A DNA stretch of 64,000 nt from Flavobacterium cerinum (GTDB lineage: Bacteria > Bacteroidota > Bacteroidia > Flavobacteriales > Flavobacteriaceae). This document shows positions 1 through 9,016 of this stretch, piece by piece; within the stretch, counting starts at the first letter, position 1; each line of letters begins with the position of its first letter. Position numbers and translations under genes: made by a program. The notes under the pieces are model-generated. The model saw nothing but the letters and a program-made list of their open reading frames with translations. It ran no database searches and had not been told where the DNA came from. Location of the stretch: assembly GCF_004028155.1 (NCBI RefSeq), contig NZ_SBII01000005.1:217329-281328 (forward strand), read 5' to 3'.

Positions 1-126
1 CAAAATGGATCGAAGGGTAAGTTTTTTTTGGGAATACTATACTTCAGAATGAAGTACTTATGATTTTGTATTGCAATATTACAAATTTATTTTTAGTGTA
101 CAATAGTATTTTTTAAAAAGAAAACA

Positions 127-134
127 TATTTTTG
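127..134 (+). promoter_or_regulatory. Putative -7 box for the DUF4293 gene
   Basis: TATTTTTG matches the Bacteroidota -7 consensus TAnnTTTG and ends 19 bases before the start codon at 154. I see no convincing -33 TTTG, so this is a half-supported promoter. Confidence 0.4.
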
Positions 135-153
135 TACTGCAAATAAAGCAGCA

Positions 154-576
154 ATGTTACAAAGAATACAAACTATATACTTATTAATAGCCTTTATAGC
201 AACCGGAATATTACCGTTTGCATTTCCATTATGGGTTACTAAAACAGGTGAAAACTATTATTTCATAAGAGATCTTTCTTTTGTTATGTTGTTTGCCTTT
301 AGTACAACACTTAGTGTAATAAGTATACTTACTTATAAGAAAAGAAAAAACCAGTTTGTCATGGGCAGGCTGAACATAATATTAAATTTAATTTTATTAG
401 GGTTATTTGTATTCAGGCTATTTAATTTATCCGGAGAGACCGATCCAGAAAAGATCGTTTCAGAGAAGGGTATTGGGGTAATCCTCCCGATTGTTTCTAT
501 CGTTTTCCTTGGCTTAGCCAATAAAGCCATCAAGAAGGATGAGGACCTCGTAAAATCTGTAGACCGCTTACGATAA
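154..576 (+). CDS. DUF4293 family membrane protein
   Basis: This 140-residue protein begins MLQRIQTIYLL, the usual opening of the DUF4293 family found only in Bacteroidota. Four hydrophobic segments (about residues 7-27, 39-58, 72-88 and 106-124) predict a four-helix inner-membrane protein with a charged C-terminal tail. No catalytic residues are visible and the role of the family is not known. It is a single gene: the 153 bases upstream hold no other coding sequence and a hairpin terminator follows directly. The family call is from the N-terminus, size and topology. Confidence 0.8.
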   Translation: MLQRIQTIYLLIAFIATGILPFAFPLWVTKTGENYYFIRDLSFVMLFAFSTTLSVISILTYKKRKNQFVMGRLNIILNLILLGLFVFRLFNLSGETDPEKIVSEKGIGVILPIVSIVFLGLANKAIKKDEDLVKSVDRLR

Positions 577-606
577 ACCTCTAAACTTAGTTTATTAGTG
601 CGTAGA

Positions 607-638
607 AAATCCGGGTCCATATAGCCCGGATTTTTTTT
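607..638 (+). terminator. Rho-independent terminator after the DUF4293 gene
   Basis: An AATCCGGG / CCCGGATT stem with a short loop is followed by eight Ts. It lies 30 bases past the stop codon and separates this gene from the convergent phosphoesterase gene. Confidence 0.85.
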
Positions 639-670
639 GTTTATATCTGAAATTATTGTCTAAATCAAGT

Positions 671-1168
671 TTAAACCCTCTTCCCTATTTCTACAACTTC
701 AAGATTTTGTATTTTATCTCCTTCAATCTCAAAACGAAGCATAGTACGCACCTGATGAAAACCGCTTACTCCTGCCGCTCCCGGATTCATATGTAATAAA
801 CCAAGTTTTTGGTCGAATTGCACTTTCAGGATATGTGAATGTCCACAGATGAATAACTTTGGAGGATTAAGAGTTATTTCTTCACGAATAGCCTGATTGT
901 ATTTGCCGGGGTAACCGCCAATATGTGTAATCCATACATCAACACCTTCGCACATAAAACGATTGTTTAACGGAAATTCCATACGTGCTTCATTATTATC
1001 GATATTGCCATATACAGCTCTTAGCAGTTTTTCTTTTTTAAGGGCATCGGTTACAGAAAGATCACCTATATCTCCTGCATGCCATACTTCGTCGGCAAGA
1101 CGCACGTATTTAAGTATTGTGTCATCAATGTGGCTGTGGGTATCTGATAACAGAAGGATTTTTTTCAT
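671..1168 (-). CDS. Metallophosphoesterase, YfcE/MJ0936 type
   Basis: This 165-residue cytoplasmic phosphodiesterase has the full calcineurin-like metal site: D9-x-H11 in LLSDTHSH, GD at 32-33 in HAGDIGD, a GNIDN motif, a THIGG motif and a C-terminal GHSH. Family members hydrolyse phosphodiesters with two metal ions; the natural substrate here cannot be read from sequence. Its length is normal for the single-domain subfamily. It is transcribed divergently from truA with a 166-base spacer and converges on the DUF4293 gene across a terminator. Confidence 0.88.
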   Translation of the reverse strand: MKKILLLSDTHSHIDDTILKYVRLADEVWHAGDIGDLSVTDALKKEKLLRAVYGNIDNNEARMEFPLNNRFMCEGVDVWITHIGGYPGKYNQAIREEITLNPPKLFICGHSHILKVQFDQKLGLLHMNPGAAGVSGFHQVRTMLRFEIEGDKIQNLEVVEIGKRV

Positions 1169-1302
1169 TTAGTAAAGTAGATGGGTTTCTAAAACACAAA
1201 GTTGCTAAGTTTTTTACCTCCATCCTAATAATTTCATCATCAGTATCTGTATATACTGCAACTTTTACAGCAATGGACTTTATAACTTTGTTACTTAAGT
1301 AG

Positions 1303-1310
1303 TATCTTTG
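1303..1310 (+). promoter_or_regulatory. Putative -7 box for truA
   Basis: TATCTTTG fits the Bacteroidota -7 consensus, 24 bases before the TTG start of truA. A second match, TAACTTTG, lies at 1283-1290, so the active promoter could be either. Confidence 0.45.
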
Positions 1311-1334
1311 TATTCTTAATTTTGAACTTACGTT

Positions 1335-2069
1335 TTGAGGTATTTTATAGAATTTGCTTATAATGGAAAAGAATATTGCGGATGGCAGTTCCAGCCGCAT
1401 AGCCCGTCTGTACAGGAAACACTCAATAAAGCCCTCTCAACTCTGCTAAAAAAAGAAATAAATGTCGTTGGCGCCGGACGTACCGATACCGGTGTACATG
1501 CACGACAGATGTTTGCCCATTTTGATCACGACCAAATTACCGATGTAAAGAAGCTGGTGCAGCGTCTCAATTCTTATTTACCTAAGGATATTGTTATTTA
1601 CAATTTCATTCCGTTACAGGATGATGCGCATGCCCGTTTTGATGCTGTGAGTCGTACTTACGAGTATCATGTTCATACCTATAAAGATGCTTTTGATAAC
1701 GAAGGCAGTTGGTATAATTTCTTCCCGCTCGATGTGGAAAAAATGAATGAAGCTGCCCAATTGCTTTTTAATTATACCGATTTTCAATGCTTCTCGAAAG
1801 TGCATACCGATGTAAAAACCTTTAATTGTGACATTAAAGAAGCGCATTGGGAACAAAATGGTACAAAACTGGTTTTTACCATTACGGCCGATCGTTTTTT
1901 GCGCAATATGGTAAGAGCAATTGTAGGTACTCTGGTTGGTGTTGGACTTGGGAAAATAAGTATTGATGATTTTAAATTAATCATTGAAAGCCGTGACAGA
2001 AACAAAGCAGGATTTTCGGTTCCTGCGCATGGATTATACCTCACCAAGGTAATTTATCCGTACCTTTAA
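1335..2069 (+). CDS. truA: tRNA pseudouridine synthase A
   Basis: TruA isomerises uridines 38-40 in the tRNA anticodon arm to pseudouridine. The 244-residue product opens RYFIEFAYNGKEYCGWQ as the family does and carries the catalytic aspartate D51 in GAGRTDTGVHA, with the C-terminal RNA-binding motif FLRNMVRAIVGTL. The start is a TTG codon: no ATG precedes the conserved RYFIEF opening in frame, and the family normally begins exactly here. The ABC exporter gene starts 15 bases after the stop, so the two are probably co-transcribed. Confidence 0.95.
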   Translation: MRYFIEFAYNGKEYCGWQFQPHSPSVQETLNKALSTLLKKEINVVGAGRTDTGVHARQMFAHFDHDQITDVKKLVQRLNSYLPKDIVIYNFIPLQDDAHARFDAVSRTYEYHVHTYKDAFDNEGSWYNFFPLDVEKMNEAAQLLFNYTDFQCFSKVHTDVKTFNCDIKEAHWEQNGTKLVFTITADRFLRNMVRAIVGTLVGVGLGKISIDDFKLIIESRDRNKAGFSVPAHGLYLTKVIYPYL

Positions 2070-2084
2070 GCCATTAAATTTGTT

Positions 2085-3845
2085 ATGAAAGCCAAAAAAA
2101 CTTCATCATTTAAAAAGGTAATGCAATTTGCAAAACCTTATAAAAATCGTTTCGCCTGGGTTATTATTTTCGCAATAAGCCTCTCTATATTTGCTGCAGC
2201 ACGTCCTTACCTTTTAGAAAAAACGGTAGATGAATACCTGATCCCTAAAAACAATACCGGGCTTTTGTATTATATAATGCTAATGGTCATTATGCTTGTT
2301 ATGGAGGTTATATCGCAGTTCTATTTTGTGTTCTGGGCAAATGTTTTAGGTCAGGATATTGTCAAAGATATCAGGGAAAAACTCTTTAACCATATTAGCA
2401 GTTTCCGAATGAAATTCTTCGATAACGAAGCTGTAGGAAGATTAGTTACCCGAACTGTATTTGATATTGAGTCGATATCAAAGATCTTCAGCCAGGGATT
2501 GTTCATGATCATTAGCGACCTGCTAAAAATGTTCGTGATACTTATCGTAATGTTCTATATGAACTGGAAGCTTGCATTTGCCGTAATGCTGGCAATGCCA
2601 ATATTAGTATATGCAACCCGTATTTTCCAAAAGAAAATGAAAGGTGCTTTTGAAGAAGTTCGTGCTCAGGTGGCCAACTTAAATACTTTTGTACAGGAGC
2701 GTCTTACAGGAATGAAAATAGTACAACTATTCAATCGTGAAGACATTGAGTACGAAAAATTTAAGGAGATCAACAAAAAGCACAACGACGCATGGCAGAA
2801 GAATATTCTTTATAACTCCATCTTCTTCCCTATCGCTGACATCATTTCTTCATTAACCTTAGGTTTTGTTATATGGTATGCAAGTATTAGTATACTTAAC
2901 GGCGATGCATTAGCTGAACCTGGACAGATGTTTGCTTTTATTATGTTTATTGGTATGCTCTTCAATCCGCTTAGACAAATAGCCGATAAATTCAATGAGA
3001 TGCAGCAGGGTATTGTAGCTTCAGACAGGGTTTTTGAATTATTGGAAATGGAAGAACTTATACAGCAATCAGGACATATAAAAGCCGGACATTTTAAAGG
3101 AGAACTTGAGTTTCAAAATGTTCGTTTTAGTTATATTGATGATGAAGAGATTATAAAAGGTATTAATTTAAAAATTGAAGCCGGACAAACCATAGCTATT
3201 GTAGGCTCTACCGGAGCAGGTAAATCGACGATCATAAACCTGCTGAATCGTTTTTATGAAATAAACAGCGGTAAAATTACTGTAGATGGTGTAGATATTA
3301 ACGACTTTACACTGGACAGCCTCCGCAGGCAGATTGGTGTCGTATTACAGGATGTTTTCCTTTTTGCCGACACCATCCTTAATAACATAACATTAAACGA
3401 TCCTCAAATTAGTCGTGAACAGGTAATCAATGCTGCAAAAAGTATTGGTGTTCATGATTTTATCATGAGCTTACCCGGAGGATATGATTATAATGTAAAA
3501 GAGCGCGGAGTTATGCTTTCTTCAGGTCAGCGACAGCTTATTGCTTTTTTAAGAGCATTTGTAAGTAATCCAAGTATCCTTATTCTGGATGAAGCGACAT
3601 CTTCTATCGATACGCATTCTGAAGATCTTATACGTACAGCCACTGAGACTATTACAAAAGGAAGAACCTCTATTATCATTGCGCACAGACTGGCTACAAT
3701 TATAAATGCTGATAAGATAATAGTAATGGATAAAGGACAGATTGTAGAATCAGGAACACATTATGAACTGATTAATAGAATTGAAGGTTATTATAAAAAT
3801 CTTTACTATTCGCAGTTTGCAGTAGAAACTGAAAGTGAGGAATAA
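2085..3845 (+). CDS. ABC exporter, fused permease and ATPase (MsbA-like)
   Basis: This 586-residue half-transporter has an N-terminal six-helix membrane domain (about residues 20-310) and a C-terminal nucleotide-binding domain. The latter shows Walker A GSTGAGKST near residue 375, a signature written LSSGQ instead of the usual LSGGQ near 478, Walker B ILILDEATSSID near 500 and the H-loop in IIIAHR near 531. It should dimerise in the inner membrane and export a lipid or drug, but the substrate cannot be deduced. It follows truA by 15 bases. Confidence 0.9.
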   Translation: MKAKKTSSFKKVMQFAKPYKNRFAWVIIFAISLSIFAAARPYLLEKTVDEYLIPKNNTGLLYYIMLMVIMLVMEVISQFYFVFWANVLGQDIVKDIREKLFNHISSFRMKFFDNEAVGRLVTRTVFDIESISKIFSQGLFMIISDLLKMFVILIVMFYMNWKLAFAVMLAMPILVYATRIFQKKMKGAFEEVRAQVANLNTFVQERLTGMKIVQLFNREDIEYEKFKEINKKHNDAWQKNILYNSIFFPIADIISSLTLGFVIWYASISILNGDALAEPGQMFAFIMFIGMLFNPLRQIADKFNEMQQGIVASDRVFELLEMEELIQQSGHIKAGHFKGELEFQNVRFSYIDDEEIIKGINLKIEAGQTIAIVGSTGAGKSTIINLLNRFYEINSGKITVDGVDINDFTLDSLRRQIGVVLQDVFLFADTILNNITLNDPQISREQVINAAKSIGVHDFIMSLPGGYDYNVKERGVMLSSGQRQLIAFLRAFVSNPSILILDEATSSIDTHSEDLIRTATETITKGRTSIIIAHRLATIINADKIIVMDKGQIVESGTHYELINRIEGYYKNLYYSQFAVETESEE

Positions 3846-3959
3846 TTTTAAGTTGGCTTTATGATCATACAGATTACCAACAGACAGAAGAAACATTTTA
3901 GAATAAGCAAATAAATACTTATTTTCGTAGACGCAAATTAAATCGCAAATTATACACTG

Positions 3960-5348
3960 ATGAAATACGATATTATTGTTTTAGGCAGCGGCCCGGGCGG
4001 TTATGTAACTGCTATAAGGGCATCACAGTTAGGCTTTAAAGTAGCCATTGTAGAGAAAGAAAACCTCGGAGGTATTTGCCTTAACTGGGGTTGTATCCCT
4101 ACAAAAGCACTTCTTAAAAGTGCTCAGGTTTTTGATTACCTGAAACATGCTGCCGATTACGGACTTACCGTTAATGAATTTGATAAAGATTTTGGTGCTG
4201 TTATTGCACGTAGCCGTGGCGTTGCCGATGGTATGAGCAAAGGAATACAGTTCCTTATGAAAAAAAATAAAATTGACGTTATAGAAGGTACTGGTAAAGT
4301 TAAGCCAGGCAAAAAGATGGACGTTACCGATAAAGACGGTAAAGTGACTGAATATAGCGCAGATCATATCATTATTGCTACGGGTGCCCGTTCACGTGAA
4401 TTGCCAAACCTGCCTCAGGATGGTAAAAAAGTTATCGGTTACCGTCAGGCAATGACACTTCCGGAACAGCCAAAATCGATGATCGTTGTAGGGTCTGGAG
4501 CTATCGGTGTTGAGTTCGCTCATTTCTATAACTCGATGGGTACTCAGGTTACTATCGTAGAATTTATGCCAAACATCGTTCCTGTAGAAGATGAGGATAT
4601 TTCTAAACAATTTGAGCGTTCGCTTAAAAAGTCAGGTATCAACATTATGACTAACTCATCTGTAGAGAAAGTAGATACTTCAGGAAAAGGCGTTAAAGCT
4701 ACTGTAAAAACAGCTAAAGGAGAAGAGATTCTTGAAGCTGATATCTTATTATCTGCAGTAGGTATCAAATCTAACATTGAAAATATCGGTCTTGAAGAAG
4801 TTGGTATTGCTACAGACAGGGATAAAATCTTGGTTAACCCATTCTACCAAACTAACATTCCTGGCTACTATGCTATTGGCGATGTTGTTCCTGGACAGGC
4901 TTTAGCACACGTAGCTTCTGCTGAGGGTATTCTTTGTGTAGAAAAAATAGCAGGTCTTCATACTGAACCGCTTGACTATGGTAATATACCGGGCTGTACT
5001 TATGCTACACCTGAAATTGCTTCTGTAGGCTTAACAGAGAAACAGGCTAAAGAAAAAGGATACGAACTTAAAATCGGTAAATTCCCATTCTCTGCTTCAG
5101 GTAAAGCTAAAGCTGCAGGTACTCCTGACGGTTTTGTAAAAGTGATATTTGATGCTAAATATGGCGAATGGTTAGGTTGCCATATGATTGGTGCTGGTGT
5201 TACAGATATGATCGCTGAAGCTGTTGTAGCAAGAAAACTTGAAACTACTGCTCACGAAATCATTAAATCGGTTCACCCCCACCCTACAATGAGTGAAGCT
5301 ATCATGGAAGCAGCTGCAGCTGCTTATGATGAAGTAATTCACCTTTAA
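3960..5348 (+). CDS. lpdA: Dihydrolipoyl dehydrogenase
   Basis: This is the E3 flavoprotein that reoxidises dihydrolipoamide in 2-oxoacid dehydrogenase or glycine cleavage complexes. The 462 residues include the FAD motif GSGPGG at 9-14, the redox disulfide C40/C45 in ICLNWGCIPTK, an NAD-binding GSGAIGVEF motif, the second FAD motif YAIGD and the C-terminal HPHPTMSEA with the catalytic His-Glu pair. The length is standard. It stands alone, 115 bases after the ABC gene and followed by its own terminator. Which complex it serves cannot be told here because no E1 or E2 gene is adjacent. Confidence 0.96.
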   Translation: MKYDIIVLGSGPGGYVTAIRASQLGFKVAIVEKENLGGICLNWGCIPTKALLKSAQVFDYLKHAADYGLTVNEFDKDFGAVIARSRGVADGMSKGIQFLMKKNKIDVIEGTGKVKPGKKMDVTDKDGKVTEYSADHIIIATGARSRELPNLPQDGKKVIGYRQAMTLPEQPKSMIVVGSGAIGVEFAHFYNSMGTQVTIVEFMPNIVPVEDEDISKQFERSLKKSGINIMTNSSVEKVDTSGKGVKATVKTAKGEEILEADILLSAVGIKSNIENIGLEEVGIATDRDKILVNPFYQTNIPGYYAIGDVVPGQALAHVASAEGILCVEKIAGLHTEPLDYGNIPGCTYATPEIASVGLTEKQAKEKGYELKIGKFPFSASGKAKAAGTPDGFVKVIFDAKYGEWLGCHMIGAGVTDMIAEAVVARKLETTAHEIIKSVHPHPTMSEAIMEAAAAAYDEVIHL

Positions 5349-5383
5349 TTGATTCTTTACAGTTTATAACTGTTTATTATATA

Positions 5384-5420
5384 AAATCTGCTTTGAGCTT
5401 TTCAAAGCAGATTTTTTTTT
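5384..5420 (+). terminator. Rho-independent terminator after lpdA
   Basis: An AAATCTGCTTTG / CAAAGCAGATTT stem is followed by a run of ten Ts, 35 bases after the lpdA stop. Confidence 0.9.
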
Positions 5421-5448
5421 ATTTACTTTACCATCAATCAAAAAAAAT

Positions 5449-6996
5449 ATGAAAATTAGATTTTTATTCCTGTTTATAATTTGTCAGAGTGCATTTGCAC
5501 AGATTACTCCCACCGAAGTTGATAATTTGATGGAAGATGCTATTTCAAAATTTCACGTAGCAGGAGCAGCGATAGCTATTGTTAAAGACGGTAAAATAGT
5601 ACATAGTAAAGGATATGGCGTAAAATCGATCAACACTGGAGAGAAAGTTAACGAACATACTCAATTTGCTATAGCTTCAAACAGTAAAGCCTTTACTGCT
5701 GCTGCACTTGCTATATTGGTTGAAGAAGGTAAACTTTCCTGGAATGATAAGGTAATAGACCATGTTCCTGAGTTTAAAATGTACAATGATTACGTTACTC
5801 AGAATTTTAATATTCAGGATCTCCTTACCCACCGTAGCGGATTGGGTCTTGGAGCTGGTGATTTAATGTTTTTTCCTGATGGAAGCGATTTTAAAATGAA
5901 AGATATACTTACTGTTTTTCAATATTTTGAACCACAGTCGGCTTTTAGAACAAAATTTGACTATGATAACATTCTTTATGTTATTGCTGGTGAGATTATT
6001 GCAAGAACAAGTGGTATGACATGGGAGCAATTTATACAGCAACGCATATTTGTTCCTTTAGAAATGGATAATTCATATGCTAGTTTAGGAATGATTAAAA
6101 ACACCGCTAATCTTGCTTTGCCACATGATGAGGCAAAAGGAAAGCTGAAACAGTTGAATAGTTTTAACGATATGGTAAATGGCGCAGCCGGAGGTATTTA
6201 TTCTAATGTTGATGATATTAGTCAATGGATGCTTATGCATCTTAACAAGGGAAAATATGGTTCTGATTTAAAAAAGCATCTTTTTACAGAAGAAAGCCAA
6301 CGTGAAATGTGGAGAATACATACTGTACTCGAAGTAAGTCCCAGTCCTAGATATAATTCTCATTTCGCAGGTTATGGTTTAGGATGGGGAGTCGAAGACA
6401 TTAAAGGAACATTGTGTGTGTCTCATACAGGAGGATTACCTGGTATGCTTTCTAAAACAACGATGATACCTGATCTTAATCTTGGTGTTGTAATACTTAC
6501 AAATACTGCAGAAGGCGGAGCAGGTCTTTTTGAAGCAGTTACTCAAACTGTTCTTGATAGTTATTTAGGTCTTGATAAATTAAACTGGGTTGAAAGGTAC
6601 TCTACAATGTTGCAGGGTATGCAGAATCAGAGCGATGATGTAACTAATAAAGTTTGGGAAACCGTAAAAAAATCGTCTAAACAAAAAGTAAGTACTCAGG
6701 ATTATGTTGGAGTTTACGAAGACAGATGGTTTGGAAAAGTAGAGATTTTCATGAAAGACAAACAGCTTTGGTTTAAGTCATACCGTTCTCCAAAATTAAA
6801 CGGACCTATGTATTTTTACAAGGCTAATTCATTTGCTATTAAATGGGAATATCAAAACATGAATGCCGACGCTTTTGCATTATTCACTCTTGATGAAGAA
6901 GGAAAAGCTCAGGGTATAAAAATGAAAGGTATATCCCCTGGTATCGATTTTAGTTTTGATTTCCAGGATCTGAATTTCAAAAGAATAGACAAGTAA
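5449..6996 (+). CDS. Exported serine hydrolase, class C beta-lactamase fold
   Basis: The protein is 515 residues with a Sec signal peptide ending near AFAQ (residue 18). The penicillin-binding/class C fold is shown by S77-x-x-K80 (SNSK), a Y-x-N type motif YDN near residue 172 and SHTGG near 326 in place of KTG. A C-terminal domain of about 110 residues resembles DUF3471, which often follows this fold in Bacteroidota. Family members are periplasmic peptidases or esterases more often than true beta-lactamases, so resistance should not be assumed. It is monocistronic, between two hairpins. Confidence 0.88.
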   Translation: MKIRFLFLFIICQSAFAQITPTEVDNLMEDAISKFHVAGAAIAIVKDGKIVHSKGYGVKSINTGEKVNEHTQFAIASNSKAFTAAALAILVEEGKLSWNDKVIDHVPEFKMYNDYVTQNFNIQDLLTHRSGLGLGAGDLMFFPDGSDFKMKDILTVFQYFEPQSAFRTKFDYDNILYVIAGEIIARTSGMTWEQFIQQRIFVPLEMDNSYASLGMIKNTANLALPHDEAKGKLKQLNSFNDMVNGAAGGIYSNVDDISQWMLMHLNKGKYGSDLKKHLFTEESQREMWRIHTVLEVSPSPRYNSHFAGYGLGWGVEDIKGTLCVSHTGGLPGMLSKTTMIPDLNLGVVILTNTAEGGAGLFEAVTQTVLDSYLGLDKLNWVERYSTMLQGMQNQSDDVTNKVWETVKKSSKQKVSTQDYVGVYEDRWFGKVEIFMKDKQLWFKSYRSPKLNGPMYFYKANSFAIKWEYQNMNADAFALFTLDEEGKAQGIKMKGISPGIDFSFDFQDLNFKRIDK

Positions 6997-7029
6997 ATCT
7001 AAAGTAAAAATATAACCTTTTAAATATTA

Positions 7030-7061
7030 AAATAACCGCTAATAATAAGCGGTTATTTTAA
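7030..7061 (+). terminator. Probable terminator after the serine hydrolase
   Basis: AAATAACCGCT and AGCGGTTATTT form a strong stem with a short loop, though the following T-run is interrupted (TTTTAAT). Confidence 0.65.
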
Positions 7062-7149
7062 TAAAAAGAAGCAATATTGACAAATTATCACTAACCTATT
7101 TTTAAAAATGATTACATTAGTCAACACAATTAACAACCTTTATTTACTT

Positions 7150-7692
7150 ATGAAGAGAACTCTTACCTTACTTGCTTTAGTACTATCGTTATCAACTTTG
7201 GTAAGCTGTAATGATAAAAACAAGACGACTACCAATACAGATGGAACAACAGTAACTGTGGATACAGATAGTATACGCATTGAAACAGCAGCATTTATGG
7301 ATAAATTCCATGAAACAATAAAAAATAAGAAAATAGAAGACGTAAAAAGTTTTATTGATATAAACGGGCTTTATTGTGGTACAGATCCAACAGAGATATT
7401 CAGTCAGCCTAGTTTTATTAACTACCTGAATTTAAAATTGAACAATCCGGCAATTGGAACAATTGATTATAAAGTTGATAGGCGGGAGATGATGTTTGAT
7501 GAAAACAATCAAAGCGCTGTTATTGTAGACCAGTTTAATATGGATGTCTTTACTCAGAATATCCCATGGAGAATGGTAAGTCGTGTTGTAAAGAAAGATA
7601 ATAAATGGATAATCGATTTTATAAGTTTTTCAATTACTCCTGATAATGACGTAGTTCAGGCTATTAATATAGCAGCAGAAAAAAAAGAATAA
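7150..7692 (+). CDS. Lipoprotein with an NTF2/SnoaL-like domain
   Basis: Starting at the ATG at 7150 gives a clear lipoprotein signal, MKRTLTLLALVLS followed by the lipobox LVSC; the upstream in-frame ATG at 7108 would only add a non-signal extension. After a Thr/Asn-rich linker, residues of about 45-170 have the pattern of an NTF2-like fold: a helical start (MDKFHETIKNKKIEDV) and strands ending WRMVSRVVKKDNKWIIDF. These small cone-shaped domains are often ligand-binding, and no catalytic residues stand out. It is probably anchored in the cell envelope. The gene is alone and shares a bidirectional terminator with the desulfurase gene. Confidence 0.72.
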   Translation: MKRTLTLLALVLSLSTLVSCNDKNKTTTNTDGTTVTVDTDSIRIETAAFMDKFHETIKNKKIEDVKSFIDINGLYCGTDPTEIFSQPSFINYLNLKLNNPAIGTIDYKVDRREMMFDENNQSAVIVDQFNMDVFTQNIPWRMVSRVVKKDNKWIIDFISFSITPDNDVVQAINIAAEKKE

Positions 7693-7710
7693 ACCTGGAT
7701 AATTATAAAC

Positions 7711-7748
7711 AAATCCTCCGTTTTGAATATTTCAGAACGGAGGATTTT
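7711..7748. terminator. Bidirectional terminator between convergent genes
   Basis: AAATCCTCCGTT and AACGGAGGATTT form a 12-bp stem. It carries an A-run on one side and TTTTAATTTT on the other, and lies between the NTF2-like and desulfurase genes. Confidence 0.85.
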
Positions 7749-7779
7749 AATTTTATTATAGTTAGAGATTAAAACAATC

Positions 7780-8907
7780 TTATACAGTCTTAAGAGCTTC
7801 AATCAACATATCAATATCTTCTTTCGTGTTTAAATGACTTAAAGAGATTCGTAATGATGGTTTTTTAATGTCTTCATCCGATAGTATTTCTTTTAGAACA
7901 TGTGAAGGTTTTATACTTCCGGACTGACATGCACTTCCTCTGGATACTGCTATTCCTTTCATATCGAGATGAAATAATATCATTGATGTTTTCTCTGTTG
8001 ATAACGGCAACATGATGTTTGCAAGATTATAAAAAAGTCCATCAGTACCTCCATTTATTTTAAATCCGGGAAAATAAATTTCCAGCTCATTTAACAGATA
8101 TTCTTTTAGTGAAGTAATATGTTCTTTATCTGATTCAAGATTAGTATAAGATAACTCTAAAGCTTTAGCCATTCCGCCAATTTGATGCAATGCTTCAGTT
8201 CCTGCACGAAGACCTCTCTCCTGCTCTCCGCCATAAATCATTGGCTTTAAAGCTGTATTTTTACGTATAAAAGCAAAACCTACACCTTTTGGGCCGTGAA
8301 ATTTATGAGCGCTTGCTACTAAAAAGTCAACAGGAAGATTTTGCATATCAAATTTGGTTTTACCCATAGATTGCACCGTATCAGTATGAAAAAGTGCATT
8401 ATACTGTTTGCATATCCTCCCCGTTTTTTCTATATCAAGCACGGTACCAGTTTCATTATTTACATGTATAAGACTAACAAGCGTTGGAATATTATCAGAT
8501 AATAATTGTACAAGATGTGTGATATCTACGCTGCCATCTTTAAGGAGGTTAACATAATCAACTTTTACTTTATTTTCTCTGGCTAACTCTTCTACTGTTG
8601 TAAGAACAGAATGATGTTCAATTCTACTGCTTATAATACGCGTTATTCCTTTATCATTAACTACACTTCTTAATATCCAGTTATTGGCTTCTGTTCCGCA
8701 AGAAGTAAATAATATTTCTCTTGCCTCTGCATTTATAAGAGAAGCTATAGTTTTTCGGGAAGTCTCTACTAATACTTTAGCGCTTCTGCCAAAACTATGT
8801 GTAGAAGATGGGTTGCCATAATTTTCGGCAAGTATATTCGTTATTTCATGTATAACTTCGGGACGTAATGCCGTAGTCGAGGCATTATCTAGATATGCTT
8901 TTTTCAT
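7780..8907 (-). CDS. Cysteine desulfurase, NifS/IscS family
   Basis: This PLP enzyme releases sulfur from cysteine for Fe-S clusters or tRNA thiolation. I place the start at the internal ATG giving MKKAYLDNASTT, the standard family N-terminus; the ATG six codons upstream is less typical. The PLP lysine lies in SAHKFHGPKG (about residue 201) and the persulfide cysteine in RGSACQSGS (about residue 325), followed by the basic C-terminal RISL motif. At 375 residues it is of normal length. No iscU or suf gene is adjacent, so its sulfur acceptor is unknown. Confidence 0.92.
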   Translation of the reverse strand: MKKAYLDNASTTALRPEVIHEITNILAENYGNPSSTHSFGRSAKVLVETSRKTIASLINAEAREILFTSCGTEANNWILRSVVNDKGITRIISSRIEHHSVLTTVEELARENKVKVDYVNLLKDGSVDITHLVQLLSDNIPTLVSLIHVNNETGTVLDIEKTGRICKQYNALFHTDTVQSMGKTKFDMQNLPVDFLVASAHKFHGPKGVGFAFIRKNTALKPMIYGGEQERGLRAGTEALHQIGGMAKALELSYTNLESDKEHITSLKEYLLNELEIYFPGFKINGGTDGLFYNLANIMLPLSTEKTSMILFHLDMKGIAVSRGSACQSGSIKPSHVLKEILSDEDIKKPSLRISLSHLNTKEDIDMLIEALKTV

Positions 8908-8992
8908 CCCTGCAAAATTACTCAAAAACTCTTTGTAATCATATTTTAATGGAAAGCACTTAGAAAACGTTTCACTAACTGATTAAAAAGAT

Positions 8993-9000
8993 TATTTTTG
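8993..9000 (+). promoter_or_regulatory. Putative -7 box for the lipoprotein gene at 9017
   Basis: TATTTTTG fits TAnnTTTG and lies 16 bases before the start codon, within the divergent spacer shared with the desulfurase gene. Confidence 0.45.
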
Positions 9001-9016
9001 TTCAAAATATATCTCT

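Noticed and set aside
5449..6996. Beta-lactamase resistance gene
   Set aside because: The fold is class C-like, but the long C-terminal domain and the HTG in place of KTG fit the general serine hydrolase/peptidase group; resistance cannot be claimed.
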